Positions 16,481 to 25,699 of a stretch of 64,000 bases of DNA are shown in pieces. Source of the DNA: DSVQ01 sp964484765. Its GTDB lineage: Bacteria; Planctomycetota; Planctomycetia; Planctomycetales; Planctomycetaceae. The position numbers and the translations under genes are program-made. The stretch is from contig CAZAGI010000042.1 of the NCBI GenBank assembly GCA_964484765.1, positions 1 to 64,000 on the forward strand, read 5' to 3'. The notes beneath the pieces were generated by a model. That model did not search any database and was not told the origin of the DNA. It saw only the letters and a list, made by a program, of their open reading frames with translations. The stretch's first letter is position 1; each line of letters begins with the position of its first letter.

Positions 16481-18067
16481 ATGAAGGCTGAAGTTGTAAC
16501 AAGCCGCTCAAGGGGTCGCCGCACGAACGTTTCTATCATCGGAGCCGGTCCTGGGGGACTGGCCAACGCGATGTTGATGGCTCAGGCCGGCGCGGATGTC
16601 ACGGTGTTCGAGCGGGCGGACCGTGTCGGAGGGCGCTGCTCGGCGATTGAAGCCAACGGCTTCCGGTTTGATACGGGGCCGACGTTCTTTCTCTACCCGC
16701 GGGTCCTCGAAGAGATCTTCCGATCGGTTGGCCGGGAACTGCGTCACGAAGTTCCCATGACGCGCCTCGATCCGCAGTATCGTCTGGAATTCGGTGCGGG
16801 TGGCCGGATTGACGCGACACCCGACCTCTCCCGCATGCAGGCGGAAATCGCACGAATTTCCCCGGTGGATGCGAATTCTTTCGAGCGGTTCATGAACGAG
16901 AACCGCGTCAAGCTCGAACGGTTTCGCCCGATTCTCGAGTCCCCTTTCAGTAATCTGCTTCATCTGCTGCGACCGTCGGTGCTGAAGGCGGTGCCGTTGC
17001 TGCGTCCATGGAACTCCGTGGCGGACGAACTTGGCAAGTACTTCTCCGATCCGCGGTTGATTACGGCGTTCTCCTTTCAGTCCAAATATCTGGGGATGTC
17101 GCCGTTTCAGTGTCCGAGTCTCTTCACGATTCTGGCCTTCCTCGAGTACGAGTACGGCGTCTTTCATCCGACCGGCGGCTGTGCGGCCGTCAGCGAGAAA
17201 ATGGCTGATATCGCCCGTGATCTCGGTGTGGACATCCGCCTCGATGAACCGGTCGAGGAACTCTATTTCGAAGGGCGGAAAGCCGTGGGGCTGCGGTCCC
17301 GAACGGGGGAACACCGTTTCGACTCGCTAGTCATCAACGCCGATTTTGCGAACACCATGCAGCGGCTGGTTCCCAACCATCTCCGCAAACGCTGGCATGA
17401 CAAGAAGCTGGAACGGAGCAAATACTCCTGCTCGACTTTCATGCTCTATCTGGGTATTGATGGACGCTATGACGAACTGCCCCACCACACGATCTACATC
17501 GCCAAAGACTACCAGAAGAATCTGGATGAAATTGATCGCTTGAAGGTCCTGTCGGAAGATCCTTCCTTCTATGTTCAGAATGCGGGCGTGACGGATGCGA
17601 CGTTGGCGCCTCACGGAATGAGCACCCTGTATGTTCTAGTGCCGGTCGCCCATGAGAGTCCACAGATTGATTGGTCGTCGCAGGCTCCCGTGTTTCGTGA
17701 GCGTGTCCTCCGGCAGTTGGCGAAAGTCGGATTGCACGATGTGGAACAACGGATCCGGTTCGAAAAAATGGTGACTCCCGACGATTGGCGTCTCGGCTAT
17801 CAGATTTACCGCGGGGCCACGTTCAACCTGGCTCATAACCTCGGCCAAATGCTGCATGCCCGACCGCGGAATCACTTCGATGATTTGCAGCATGTCTATC
17901 TCGTCGGCGGGGGAACACATCCCGGCAGCGGGCTCCCAGTCATCTATGAATCCGCGCGAATCTCGGCCCGGTTGATGTGTGACGCTCTGCGGTTGCCCTT
18001 TCCGGAAGCGGGGTCCGCGCCGATCACGCCGCCGGTGGATCACCCGCGTGTGCAAAGGGTTGCGTGA
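16481..18067 (+). CDS. crtN: CrtI-family carotenoid desaturase, CrtN-like
   Basis: 528 residues from ATG 16481 (GTG 16442 also in frame). A dinucleotide-binding motif VSIIGAGPGGLANAMLMAQAG near the N-terminus is followed by GGRCSAIEANGFRFDTGPTF. The C-terminal VYLVGGGTHPGSGLPVIYES is the CrtI-family signature. Segments such as YSCSTFMLYLGID and YGVFHPTGG are closer to CrtN (4,4'-diapophytoene desaturase) than to plant-type enzymes. It would introduce double bases of conjugation into a squalene-derived C30 backbone, at the membrane. It is first in a coupled operon; its stop overlaps the next start (TGATG). Which of the two desaturase-like genes does which step is inferred from similarity only. 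Confidence 0.82.
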   Translation: MKAEVVTSRSRGRRTNVSIIGAGPGGLANAMLMAQAGADVTVFERADRVGGRCSAIEANGFRFDTGPTFFLYPRVLEEIFRSVGRELRHEVPMTRLDPQYRLEFGAGGRIDATPDLSRMQAEIARISPVDANSFERFMNENRVKLERFRPILESPFSNLLHLLRPSVLKAVPLLRPWNSVADELGKYFSDPRLITAFSFQSKYLGMSPFQCPSLFTILAFLEYEYGVFHPTGGCAAVSEKMADIARDLGVDIRLDEPVEELYFEGRKAVGLRSRTGEHRFDSLVINADFANTMQRLVPNHLRKRWHDKKLERSKYSCSTFMLYLGIDGRYDELPHHTIYIAKDYQKNLDEIDRLKVLSEDPSFYVQNAGVTDATLAPHGMSTLYVLVPVAHESPQIDWSSQAPVFRERVLRQLAKVGLHDVEQRIRFEKMVTPDDWRLGYQIYRGATFNLAHNLGQMLHARPRNHFDDLQHVYLVGGGTHPGSGLPVIYESARISARLMCDALRLPFPEAGSAPITPPVDHPRVQRVA

Positions 18068-19629
18068 TGCCGTCCCTGGGATTCGCACCAGCACCGAGAT
18101 CGGAAGAGATCGCACTTCCCTTGACTCAACCGGCATCCCTGGAGCAGGCCGTCCTCTCTCAAGGACAGCAGACTCGCGCCGCTCAACAAGAATGGGCGAA
18201 ACGAACGCTGCGCGAAAGGCTGGCGATTCTGACGGCACTCCGGCTGCACATCGCCAGACATCCGCGTAGACTGGCCGCGACGATTGATCGCAAGGACGTC
18301 GCCGAGTCTTTGGCGGCCGAGGTCCTCCCGCTGCTGGATGCCTGCCGCTTTCTGGAACAGGAAGCTCCGCGGATTCTGAAAGAAGTCGCCATCAGCCATC
18401 GCACCCGCCCGCGCTGGTTGTGGGGGACGTCGGTGACGGTGCGGCGGGAACCGCTCGGCGTCGTCCTCGTCATCGGCCCGGGCAATTATCCGCTGATGCT
18501 GCCCGGCATTCAGATCTTGCAGGCTCTGGCGGCAGGCAACAGTGTGTTAGTGAAACCCGCCCCACACGGCACGGCGGCGATGGAATGCCTGCGCCGCATG
18601 GCAGAAGCCGCGGGACTGCCGACCGGGGTGTTGCAAATTCTTCCCGAAGCGCCTGCCGCAGCTACCGCGGCGATCCGCCATGGTGTTGACAAGGTATTTT
18701 TGACCGGATCAGCGACGACCGGGCAAGCGGTCAGTCGTGAACTTGCGGAGTCGACCACGCCCGCGGTGATGGAGCTCTCCGGCTGCGATGCCGTCTTCGT
18801 GCTGGACGATGCCGACCCCGAGTTGGTGACCGACTGCCTGTTGTTCGGATTGACATTCAACAACAGCCAGACGTGCATGGCACCGCGCCGAGTTTTTGCA
18901 ACCGATCGGATGACGGACGTGCTGATCCCACTGTTACTGCAAAAGCTCCGCCGTCGGGAAGCGCAAGCGTGGCGACCGACCGCCGTGCCGTCGTCGCAGC
19001 GGGCGGTTCAGCACGCGGCAGACTTGATTGCCGAGGCCACGGCCAGCGGCGCAGAATTGGTGTCGGGGACCATCAGCCAAGGCGAGAGTGGCAGCGCACT
19101 CCAGGGCGTTGCGATTCTCGATCGCGTGACCGCGGACATGGCCGTGGCCCGGACGGATCTGTTCGCGCCCGTGATTTCATTCCTGCGGGTCACCAGCGAA
19201 GAGCAAGCCGTGCGCGAGCATGCCCGCTGTCCGTATGCCCTGAGCGCTGCCGTTTTTGGCTCAGTGAATCGCTGCCAGGACTTCGCACGACGCATCTCGG
19301 TCGGGTGTGTCGTGATTAACGACATGATTGTGCCCACCGCCGATCCGCGGGTCCCGTTCGGTGGACGTGGTCAAAGTGGCTACGGCGTATCGCGGGGGGC
19401 GGCGGGGCTGCTCGAAATGACGCAGATCAAGGCGATTGTGACGACCCGTCGCGGTTTTAAGCCGCATCTGCAATCGCCCACGCCGGCCGATGCCGATCTG
19501 CTGGAACAACTCATTCGGGTGGAACATTCCACGGGTGCGTTTTCCTTGTTGTCAGCCCTTCCGCGTTTGATTCGGGCGGTGTTGGCGCAAGTCCGTTATC
19601 GAAAGTCTCACGCAGGATCGGGATCATGA
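18067..19629 (+). CDS. Aldehyde dehydrogenase, probable carotenoid-aldehyde oxidising (CrtNc-like)
   Basis: 520 residues from ATG 18067, which overlaps the crtN stop by one base. The NAD(P)-dependent aldehyde dehydrogenase fold is clear: VIGPGNYPLMLPGIQILQAL, catalytic Glu in VMELSGCDA, catalytic Cys in FNNSQTCMAPRR, and the C-terminal PFGGRGQSGYGVSRG. Placement between two CrtI-family genes suggests it oxidises a terminal diapocarotenal to the acid, as in staphyloxanthin-type C30 pathways. A C-terminal extension of about 40 residues after the catalytic domain is not recognised. The gene ends in ATGA overlap with the next gene. Confidence 0.85.
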   Translation: MPSLGFAPAPRSEEIALPLTQPASLEQAVLSQGQQTRAAQQEWAKRTLRERLAILTALRLHIARHPRRLAATIDRKDVAESLAAEVLPLLDACRFLEQEAPRILKEVAISHRTRPRWLWGTSVTVRREPLGVVLVIGPGNYPLMLPGIQILQALAAGNSVLVKPAPHGTAAMECLRRMAEAAGLPTGVLQILPEAPAAATAAIRHGVDKVFLTGSATTGQAVSRELAESTTPAVMELSGCDAVFVLDDADPELVTDCLLFGLTFNNSQTCMAPRRVFATDRMTDVLIPLLLQKLRRREAQAWRPTAVPSSQRAVQHAADLIAEATASGAELVSGTISQGESGSALQGVAILDRVTADMAVARTDLFAPVISFLRVTSEEQAVREHARCPYALSAAVFGSVNRCQDFARRISVGCVVINDMIVPTADPRVPFGGRGQSGYGVSRGAAGLLEMTQIKAIVTTRRGFKPHLQSPTPADADLLEQLIRVEHSTGAFSLLSALPRLIRAVLAQVRYRKSHAGSGS

Positions 19630-21182
19630 ACCGTCAGAGCGATGTCATTGTAATTGGCAGCGGACTGGGCGGACTCGCCGCGGCCTGCACCCTGGCCGCG
19701 CGCGGGTATGCAGTCACCGTCGTCGAAAAGAACGAGTGGCTGGGCGGGAAGGCGGCCCAACTCAACGATCGCGGTTACCGCTTCGACATGGGGCCGACGA
19801 TCCTGACGCTTCCCTCGGTGCTGCGGCGGATCTTCACCGAAGCCGGGCGCGCGCTCGAAGACTACCTGACGATGGTCCGGCTCGACCCGCAGTGGCGGTG
19901 TTTCTTCGAAGATGGTCATCAGTTCGACCTCGTCGAGTCGCTGGAGGACATGAAAATCCGGCTCCGGGAGTTTACCGGTTCGGATCGGACCAGCCATGGT
20001 TATCAAACCTTCATGGGGATCTCGAAGCAGCTCGACGAAGTTTCCAATCGGTTCTTCTTCTGGAAGAGTGTCGGCGGAATCGCGGACACGATGGACTTCA
20101 AACAATCGTTCTCGCTGGAAGTCCTGCGGGATGTCCTCAGCCTGCGGTTTGGACGGACCGTGGCCGGTCTCGTTCGGTCGCACATTCCCGACCCGCGGAT
20201 TGCGCAGATGATCGACCACTTCACGCAGTATGTGGGATCCTCTCCGGAAGCATCCCCGGCCGTCCTCTGTGGGATTGCCCATATGCAGACCAACGAGGGC
20301 ATCTGGTATCCGATGGGGGGCACTCGCGCCGTGCCGAATGCGCTCGTGAAACTCGGCCAGGAACTCGGCGTGCAGTTCCTGACCGGACGGCAGGTGAAAG
20401 CGATCGAGTCACAGGCCGGCCGCGTCACCGGTGTCACCCTGGAGGATGGCAGCGTGCTGACGGCCGACACCGTCGTTTCCAATTCGGATTGCGTGCGAAC
20501 CTGCCAGGAACTGTTGCCATCGAAGGTCGCGGATCGTTTTCTGTCGAAGCGGAAGTTTGAAGCGGCCTGTTCGGGGGTCGTGCTGTATCTCGGTCTGCGT
20601 GAGAAGTACGACCACATCCTGCATCACAACTTCGTGTTCAGCCGCGATCCCCACGTGGAATTCCAGCAGATCTACCAGCAAGGCGAACCGGCCGCGGACC
20701 CCACTTGCTACGTCTGTGCGCCCTCCCTGTCGGGAGACCAGGTCGCTCCTGGCGCTGGCGAAGCCTTATACGTGCTGGTCCACACGCCGTACTTGCGGAA
20801 GCATCACGATTGGAAAACGATGCTGCCGGCCTATCGTGATGTCATCATCAATAAGCTCAAGACCACTGCAGGCATGACGGACATCGAAGACCGGATCGAA
20901 GTCGAGCACACGCTGACTCCGCAGGACATCCACACCCGCTACCATGTCCTGAACGGAGCGATTTATGGTCTGGCCAGCCACGGCCGCTTCATGGGGGCCT
21001 TCAAGCCCGCCAACCGTGTTGCGGAAATGAAGGGGCTGTATCTGGCGGGAGGCTCGGCACATCCCGGTCCGGGCATGCCGATGGTGATGATGTCGGGATG
21101 GATCGCCGCCGATAGTCTCGACCAGGATGAGCGCGCCCGGGGACCAAGTGGGAAGCCACGTGAGAGTCAGGCGGTGGCGTAG
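19626..21182 (+). CDS. crtP: CrtI-family carotenoid oxidase/desaturase, CrtP-like
   Basis: 518 residues, starting in a four-base ATGA overlap with the dehydrogenase gene. FAD-binding VIVIGSGLGGLAAACTLAARG, GGKAAQLNDRGYRFDMGPTI, and C-terminal LYLAGGSAHPGPGMPMVMMSG. The WYPMGG segment and the HPGPGMP ending resemble CrtP/CrtI oxidases more than the first gene of the operon. It would oxidise terminal methyl groups of the C30 polyene to aldehydes, the substrate for the adjacent dehydrogenase; alternatively it is a second desaturase. A second N-terminal FAD motif and FAD-domain spacing are intact. Confidence 0.8.
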   Translation: MNRQSDVIVIGSGLGGLAAACTLAARGYAVTVVEKNEWLGGKAAQLNDRGYRFDMGPTILTLPSVLRRIFTEAGRALEDYLTMVRLDPQWRCFFEDGHQFDLVESLEDMKIRLREFTGSDRTSHGYQTFMGISKQLDEVSNRFFFWKSVGGIADTMDFKQSFSLEVLRDVLSLRFGRTVAGLVRSHIPDPRIAQMIDHFTQYVGSSPEASPAVLCGIAHMQTNEGIWYPMGGTRAVPNALVKLGQELGVQFLTGRQVKAIESQAGRVTGVTLEDGSVLTADTVVSNSDCVRTCQELLPSKVADRFLSKRKFEAACSGVVLYLGLREKYDHILHHNFVFSRDPHVEFQQIYQQGEPAADPTCYVCAPSLSGDQVAPGAGEALYVLVHTPYLRKHHDWKTMLPAYRDVIINKLKTTAGMTDIEDRIEVEHTLTPQDIHTRYHVLNGAIYGLASHGRFMGAFKPANRVAEMKGLYLAGGSAHPGPGMPMVMMSGWIAADSLDQDERARGPSGKPRESQAVA

Positions 21183-21260
21183 CCGCCGGCGGATTGAGAG
21201 TGTGCTACGCAATCGAACACTTCCACGAACTGTCAGGAATCGACCAAGCAGTGTGATCGC

Positions 21261-22085
21261 ATGGGCTCACTAACGCCGTCATCGACATCGTCCTTCACCC
21301 GCGTCCTCGACTGGGGATTTCGCCGGTACGTCCGTCGGTTCGTCAACCAGAATTTCAACGCCGTCCGCGTCGCCGGCCGTGAACATGTGCAACCGATTCC
21401 GCCGGGCCCGATCGTTTGCTTCATCAATCATCCGGGATGGTGGGACCCCATGACCGGCGTGCTGATCACGGACCTGTTGTTCCCCGGAAAGCGTTTCTTC
21501 GCCCCGATTGATGCGGTCGCGCTCAGCCGTTATCCCATCCTCAACCGGCTCGGGTTCTATCCGGTGTCGCAGGCTTCCGCGGCGAGTGCCAAACAGTTTC
21601 TGCAGCACAGCCGCGCGTTGCTGAACGCTCCGGACACGATGCTCTGGCTCACGCCGACCGGAAGGTTCTCCGATGTCCGCCGGACGGATTCATTCATGAG
21701 CGGGTTAAGCAGTCTCGTCGACCGAAACTACACAGGCACCTTGTTAGCCATGGCGATCGAGTACACCTTCTGGAACGAACGGTATCCCGAATTGCTTGTC
21801 GAGTTTGCTCCGCCGATCGATTGCAGTGCTTTGCCAACCGATCGAGCCGAGAGAACGCACTTTCTCGAGGCGTGTCTGACGCGCTCGCAGTCGTCGTTGG
21901 CGCAACGCGCGATCGCGCGGGATCCCGCAGGCTTCTCGACCTTGTCCTTCGGCAACGCCGGCATTGGCGGACTGTATGATGCTTGGCGGAGACTGTCGGT
22001 GTGGGTGCGCGGCAAGCCGTTTCATGCGCGACACACCGAGTCTGATCGATTGACTCCGGTCGCGGCGCAGGGAGAGTTGCCATGA
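21261..22085 (+). CDS. PlsC-like acyltransferase, probable carotenoid acyltransferase
   Basis: 274 residues. The acyltransferase motif NHPGWWDP (NHx4D type) lies at about residues 52-60, followed by GKRFFAPIDAVALSRYPILNRLGFYPVS and a substrate motif region LWLTPTGRFSDVR. Proteins of this length next to a CrtQ-like glycosyltransferase act in C30 glycosyl-carotenoid ester synthesis (CrtO-type). It would attach a fatty acyl chain to the sugar of the carotenoid. The gene starts 78 bases after crtP, the largest gap within this operon, and overlaps the next gene by ATGA. A general phospholipid acyltransferase remains possible. Confidence 0.75.
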   Translation: MGSLTPSSTSSFTRVLDWGFRRYVRRFVNQNFNAVRVAGREHVQPIPPGPIVCFINHPGWWDPMTGVLITDLLFPGKRFFAPIDAVALSRYPILNRLGFYPVSQASAASAKQFLQHSRALLNAPDTMLWLTPTGRFSDVRRTDSFMSGLSSLVDRNYTGTLLAMAIEYTFWNERYPELLVEFAPPIDCSALPTDRAERTHFLEACLTRSQSSLAQRAIARDPAGFSTLSFGNAGIGGLYDAWRRLSVWVRGKPFHARHTESDRLTPVAAQGELP

Positions 22086-23239
22086 CTCTGTTGATCACGT
22101 GCCTGATGCTGATCACCCTCGCGGCCAGCCTGCAGCTCTCGGCTCTGTTTCTGATGAATCTGCTGTTCTTTCGCCGAGCGGGAGTGGCTGTCGATCCCGC
22201 GACAGAACCGCGGGACCTCGGCGTGTCGGTGCTGATTCCTGCCCGCAATGAAGCGCAGCGGATTGGACCGCTGCTCGACTCGCTGCTCAACAGCGAAGGG
22301 GTTCAGCTTGATGTCTGCGTCCTTGACGACGAAAGCCGGGACGGAACCGACACCATCGTTATGAGCTACGCCGAGCGACATCCTGAAGTCCGCTTGTTGC
22401 GCGGCACGCCGGTTCCCCCCGGATGGAGCGGAAAACAGTACGCCTGCTGGCAGCTCGCACAGCAAGCCCGATTCTCGGAGTTCATCTTTCTGGATGCAGA
22501 CGTGGCCCTCGCGCCCGGTGCGTTACTGCGTGCTGTACGCCATCGGCAGCGAACGGGCGCTGATTTGATGAGCGGCTTTCCGCGCCAACGTGTCGGCACT
22601 CTCGGCGAGCAATTGCTGATTCCCCTGATCCACCTGATTCTCCTGTGCTTGTTGCCCTTTCCTCTGATGCGCTGGACCCGCATGAAAGGCGCGGCGGCCG
22701 GATGCGGACAGTTCTTCGTGACCACCAAAGAGGCTTACCAGTTCAGCGGCGGCCATTCCGCGATTCGTCAGTCACTCCACGATGGGATCATGCTCCCCCG
22801 CGCGTATCGGGCCGTCGGATTGAAGACCGATCTGTTTGATGCGTCGGACATCGCGTCGTGTCGCATGTACACAACCTTTGAGGAGACGTGGTCCGGACTG
22901 TCAAAGAATGCGACCGAGGGGTTTGCTCAGATGCCGGTGTTGCCGATCGTCACCGTTGTGATGCTGCTGGCATTTGTCTCCCCCTGGGTTTGCCTGATAG
23001 CGTGGAGTGCCTGTTGGATTGACAGTTCGCTGTTCGTTCCCGTGATTCTGAGTTGTCTCCTCAGTTCTTTGCCTCGTATTATCTGTTGTCTGAGATTCGA
23101 TCGCTCCGCGTGGGGATGCCTGCTTTACCCCGTCTCGATTGTGCTGTTTCTGGTAATTCAATGGACGGCTTGGTTCCGTCAATGGCGCGGCAAACCCGTG
23201 CAGTGGCGACAGCGAAGTTACGAGGCCGTCACCCCATGA
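22082..23239 (+). CDS. crtQ: Family 2 glycosyltransferase, CrtQ-like
   Basis: 385 residues. An N-terminal membrane segment is followed by a GT2 domain: VSVLIPARNEAQRIGPLLDS, DDESRDGTDTIV, DXD in FLDADVAL, and a Q/GxxFxxxW-like region. Three to four membrane segments fill the C-terminus (about residues 285-370). This is the architecture of CrtQ, which glucosylates diaponeurosporenoic-type acids. ATGA overlaps join it to the acyltransferase before it and the ABC gene after it. It acts at the cytoplasmic membrane. The sugar donor cannot be deduced from sequence. Confidence 0.78.
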   Translation: MTLLITCLMLITLAASLQLSALFLMNLLFFRRAGVAVDPATEPRDLGVSVLIPARNEAQRIGPLLDSLLNSEGVQLDVCVLDDESRDGTDTIVMSYAERHPEVRLLRGTPVPPGWSGKQYACWQLAQQARFSEFIFLDADVALAPGALLRAVRHRQRTGADLMSGFPRQRVGTLGEQLLIPLIHLILLCLLPFPLMRWTRMKGAAAGCGQFFVTTKEAYQFSGGHSAIRQSLHDGIMLPRAYRAVGLKTDLFDASDIASCRMYTTFEETWSGLSKNATEGFAQMPVLPIVTVVMLLAFVSPWVCLIAWSACWIDSSLFVPVILSCLLSSLPRIICCLRFDRSAWGCLLYPVSIVLFLVIQWTAWFRQWRGKPVQWRQRSYEAVTP

Positions 23240-24171
23240 GCGATCGGCCCGATGAGCTGCCCGCGCCGATCCTCACGTTGGACAAGTTGCGGAAGCAGTA
23301 TCGTGGCCGCGACGCACTGAAAGGGATCTCGCTCCGGCTCTATCCCGGAGAACTGCTTGGCTTTTTTGGCCCCAACGGTGCCGGCAAGACAACCATGATC
23401 CGCTGTCTTTGCGGACTGCTCAAACCCGACTCTGGCACCATCACCCGCCGGACAACGTCGACCGATGGAGAATCCCTTCCCTTCCGACTGGGTCTTGTGC
23501 CCCAGAATCTCGCCGTGTACGGTGACTTGACCGCACAGCAGAATCTGGAAGTCTTCGGACGTCTGGAAGGGGTTTCGGGGAGAAGTCTCCGCGATCGGAT
23601 CGGGGAAGTGCTGGAGTGGTCTGCACTGCAGGATCGTCGCCATTCACTGGCGCGGACGTTATCGGGAGGGATGCAGCGCCGCCTGAATATCGCCTGCAGT
23701 GTGTTGCATCGCCCGTCGGTGCTGCTCCTGGACGAGCCGACCGTCGGCGTGGATCCGCAGAGCCGTGAACGGATCTACGAAATGATGGGCGACCTGACCC
23801 GTCAGGGGGCCGCAGTCCTGTTGACGACGCATCAGTTGGAGGAAGTCGAAACTCGTTGTGACCGCATCGTGGTCATGGATCAGGGCACGATCGTCGCTGA
23901 TGGCCAGTTGAATGAACTGGTCCGGCAAACGCTCGGTCGGCCGCATCGGATTCACCTGCGATTCGATCGGCCTTATCCCGAGGAGTTAGCCGACTTCGAG
24001 TTTGATGCCCCCCGCATCAACGCCACCTGCGCGCTCGATTCCATGCGGGAACTTCCCCGCGTACTGGCAGTGCTGGAGCGGCTCGAACACGTGCCGGCGC
24101 AGATCGATGTCCGCAGTTTCGGCCTGCAGGACGTCTTTCTGGAATTGACGGGCAGGAGTCTGCGCGAATGA
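23236..24171 (+). CDS. ABC transporter ATP-binding protein (ABC-2 type)
   Basis: 311 residues from ATG 23236, which overlaps the glycosyltransferase stop; an upstream in-frame start at 23053 would lie inside that gene and is rejected. Walker A GPNGAGKTT, signature LSGGMQRRLN, Walker B VLLLDEPTVGVD and switch region TTHQLEEVE are all intact. It resembles NodI/CcmA-like ATPases for lipid or polysaccharide export. The permease gene follows with an ATGA overlap. The pair probably moves a carotenoid intermediate or product, or another envelope lipid; the substrate is inferred only from the operon. Confidence 0.9.
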   Translation: MSDRPDELPAPILTLDKLRKQYRGRDALKGISLRLYPGELLGFFGPNGAGKTTMIRCLCGLLKPDSGTITRRTTSTDGESLPFRLGLVPQNLAVYGDLTAQQNLEVFGRLEGVSGRSLRDRIGEVLEWSALQDRRHSLARTLSGGMQRRLNIACSVLHRPSVLLLDEPTVGVDPQSRERIYEMMGDLTRQGAAVLLTTHQLEEVETRCDRIVVMDQGTIVADGQLNELVRQTLGRPHRIHLRFDRPYPEELADFEFDAPRINATCALDSMRELPRVLAVLERLEHVPAQIDVRSFGLQDVFLELTGRSLRE

Positions 24172-25568
24172 TGCTCACGATCCTGCGGATCACCTACCTT
24201 CGACTCAGCAACAACCCGCTCGAATTGCTGTTGATCTTCGTCATGCCGGTGATCTTCTTCAGCATTTTCGCGACGATTTTCAGCCACGGGATTGCTTCGG
24301 GAACAGACAAGAAAATCCGCGTCGGCTGGATATGGAGCCAAGAGACTTCGTTGGGCAAGGAACTGCTCACGTTCCTGCAAGCGAACTCATCGCTTGAAGT
24401 GTCATCCGTCGCCGATGAGCCGAATGAAGATCATCAGGATGACGAAGCCCTCACAGCCCGGATCTTGCAGGCTCAACAAACAGGCCAGTACGATCTGATC
24501 GTCAAGTTGCCGCCGTCCTTCCCGCACGAATTGGACACACAGAGCGATCCCCATTCGTGTCCGGTGTCGCTGATTACGGATGGACAAAACCCGCTGGCGG
24601 TGGCGATGGTCTCGTCCATCGTCCGGGGTTTCTTTTCTCAGAAGAGCGCTGCATTGGCTGTTGCGGCACTGATGAAGAATCGGCCTCGCCCCGATCAAAC
24701 ACATTCCGTCGGTGAGGGGGCATCGACGCCGACTGTGAAGCCGTCCGCGCCGGGCAGCAAACCCGCATTTGAAGACGTGCGGAATCCCGATGACGTCTTT
24801 GTCGCCCACGAAGAAGCCCCCTGGATCGACCCGAAACAAACGGAAATGATCGGATCGCCGTCGCGTCTCAGTGCCGCCCCGTTGTCACCGGAAACGGATG
24901 AAAAGACCGAGGTTGTCGATCTCCTCATCGAAACCCCGCAGGCAGTGGGCCAGGTGAATCCTCGGATTGCCATGTTTGCCGCGGGCATCGCCGTTCTGTT
25001 CTTGTTGTTTTCGGCGACCGGCCATGCCGCCACGCTGTTGGAAGAAGTCGAATCAGGCACGCTGGACCGTATTCTGGTCAGCCAGGCGGGGCTGTTTCAC
25101 ATTCTGGTGGGCAAATGGCTGGCGATTCTGACGTTGGGATGCCTGCAAGTGACGGTCATGTTCCTCTGGGCCGAAGCCGTGTTCCGGATACAACTCGCAC
25201 AACACTGGCTCGGCTTCTGCGTGATGACGGTCAGCACATCCGCCGCGACGGCAAGCTTTGCGATGTTCCTGGCGTCGCTGTGCCACTCTCGCGCACAGCT
25301 CAGCGCCGTGTCGACGGTGATCATTCTCAGCATGTCAGCGGTGGGGGGCAGCATGATCCCCCGGTTTGCCATGAGCGATCGCATGAAGGAAGTCGGCAAA
25401 TGGTCTTTCAACGCCTGGGCGCTGGACGGTTTCCAAAAAGTCTTCTGGTTCCAATCGCCGCTTTCCAGTCTCCAAATGGAAGTGACCGTGTTGCTCGGAA
25501 GCGCAGCCCTGTTAGGGACCATAACCTGGCTGTTGTCGAGTCGCTGGAAGCGGGGAACGCCGGTTTGA
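24168..25568 (+). CDS. ABC-2 type permease with large extracytoplasmic insert
   Basis: 466 residues. One N-terminal membrane segment (LLLIFVMPVIFFSIFATIF) is followed by a large soluble region of about 230 residues. Five C-terminal membrane segments follow, with ABC-2 motifs such as ATLLEEVESGTLDRILVS and SAVGGSMIPRFAMSDRMKEV. The soluble region contains a Pro/Ser/acidic linker at about residues 180-255. Coupled to the ATPase gene by ATGA. It is the last gene of the carotenoid operon. The insert is typical of YhgE/DrrB-like exporters that handle hydrophobic substrates, but the linker is longer than I would expect. Confidence 0.88.
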   Translation: MMLTILRITYLRLSNNPLELLLIFVMPVIFFSIFATIFSHGIASGTDKKIRVGWIWSQETSLGKELLTFLQANSSLEVSSVADEPNEDHQDDEALTARILQAQQTGQYDLIVKLPPSFPHELDTQSDPHSCPVSLITDGQNPLAVAMVSSIVRGFFSQKSAALAVAALMKNRPRPDQTHSVGEGASTPTVKPSAPGSKPAFEDVRNPDDVFVAHEEAPWIDPKQTEMIGSPSRLSAAPLSPETDEKTEVVDLLIETPQAVGQVNPRIAMFAAGIAVLFLLFSATGHAATLLEEVESGTLDRILVSQAGLFHILVGKWLAILTLGCLQVTVMFLWAEAVFRIQLAQHWLGFCVMTVSTSAATASFAMFLASLCHSRAQLSAVSTVIILSMSAVGGSMIPRFAMSDRMKEVGKWSFNAWALDGFQKVFWFQSPLSSLQMEVTVLLGSAALLGTITWLLSSRWKRGTPV

Positions 25569-25699
25569 TCGGATTTCTTTCTGTAAGCATGGACTCGGGC
25601 GCGAGAGAGATCGGCATGAACTCTCCTTCAGGAAGCGGCTCCGATCGACGAATGATGTGACGTTGCGACGGGATCGCGCAACGACCTTGGACCGATCCA

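Noticed and set aside
23053..23235. Longer ABC ATPase start
   Set aside because: It lies inside the glycosyltransferase gene; ATG 23236 has the ATGA overlap seen throughout the operon.
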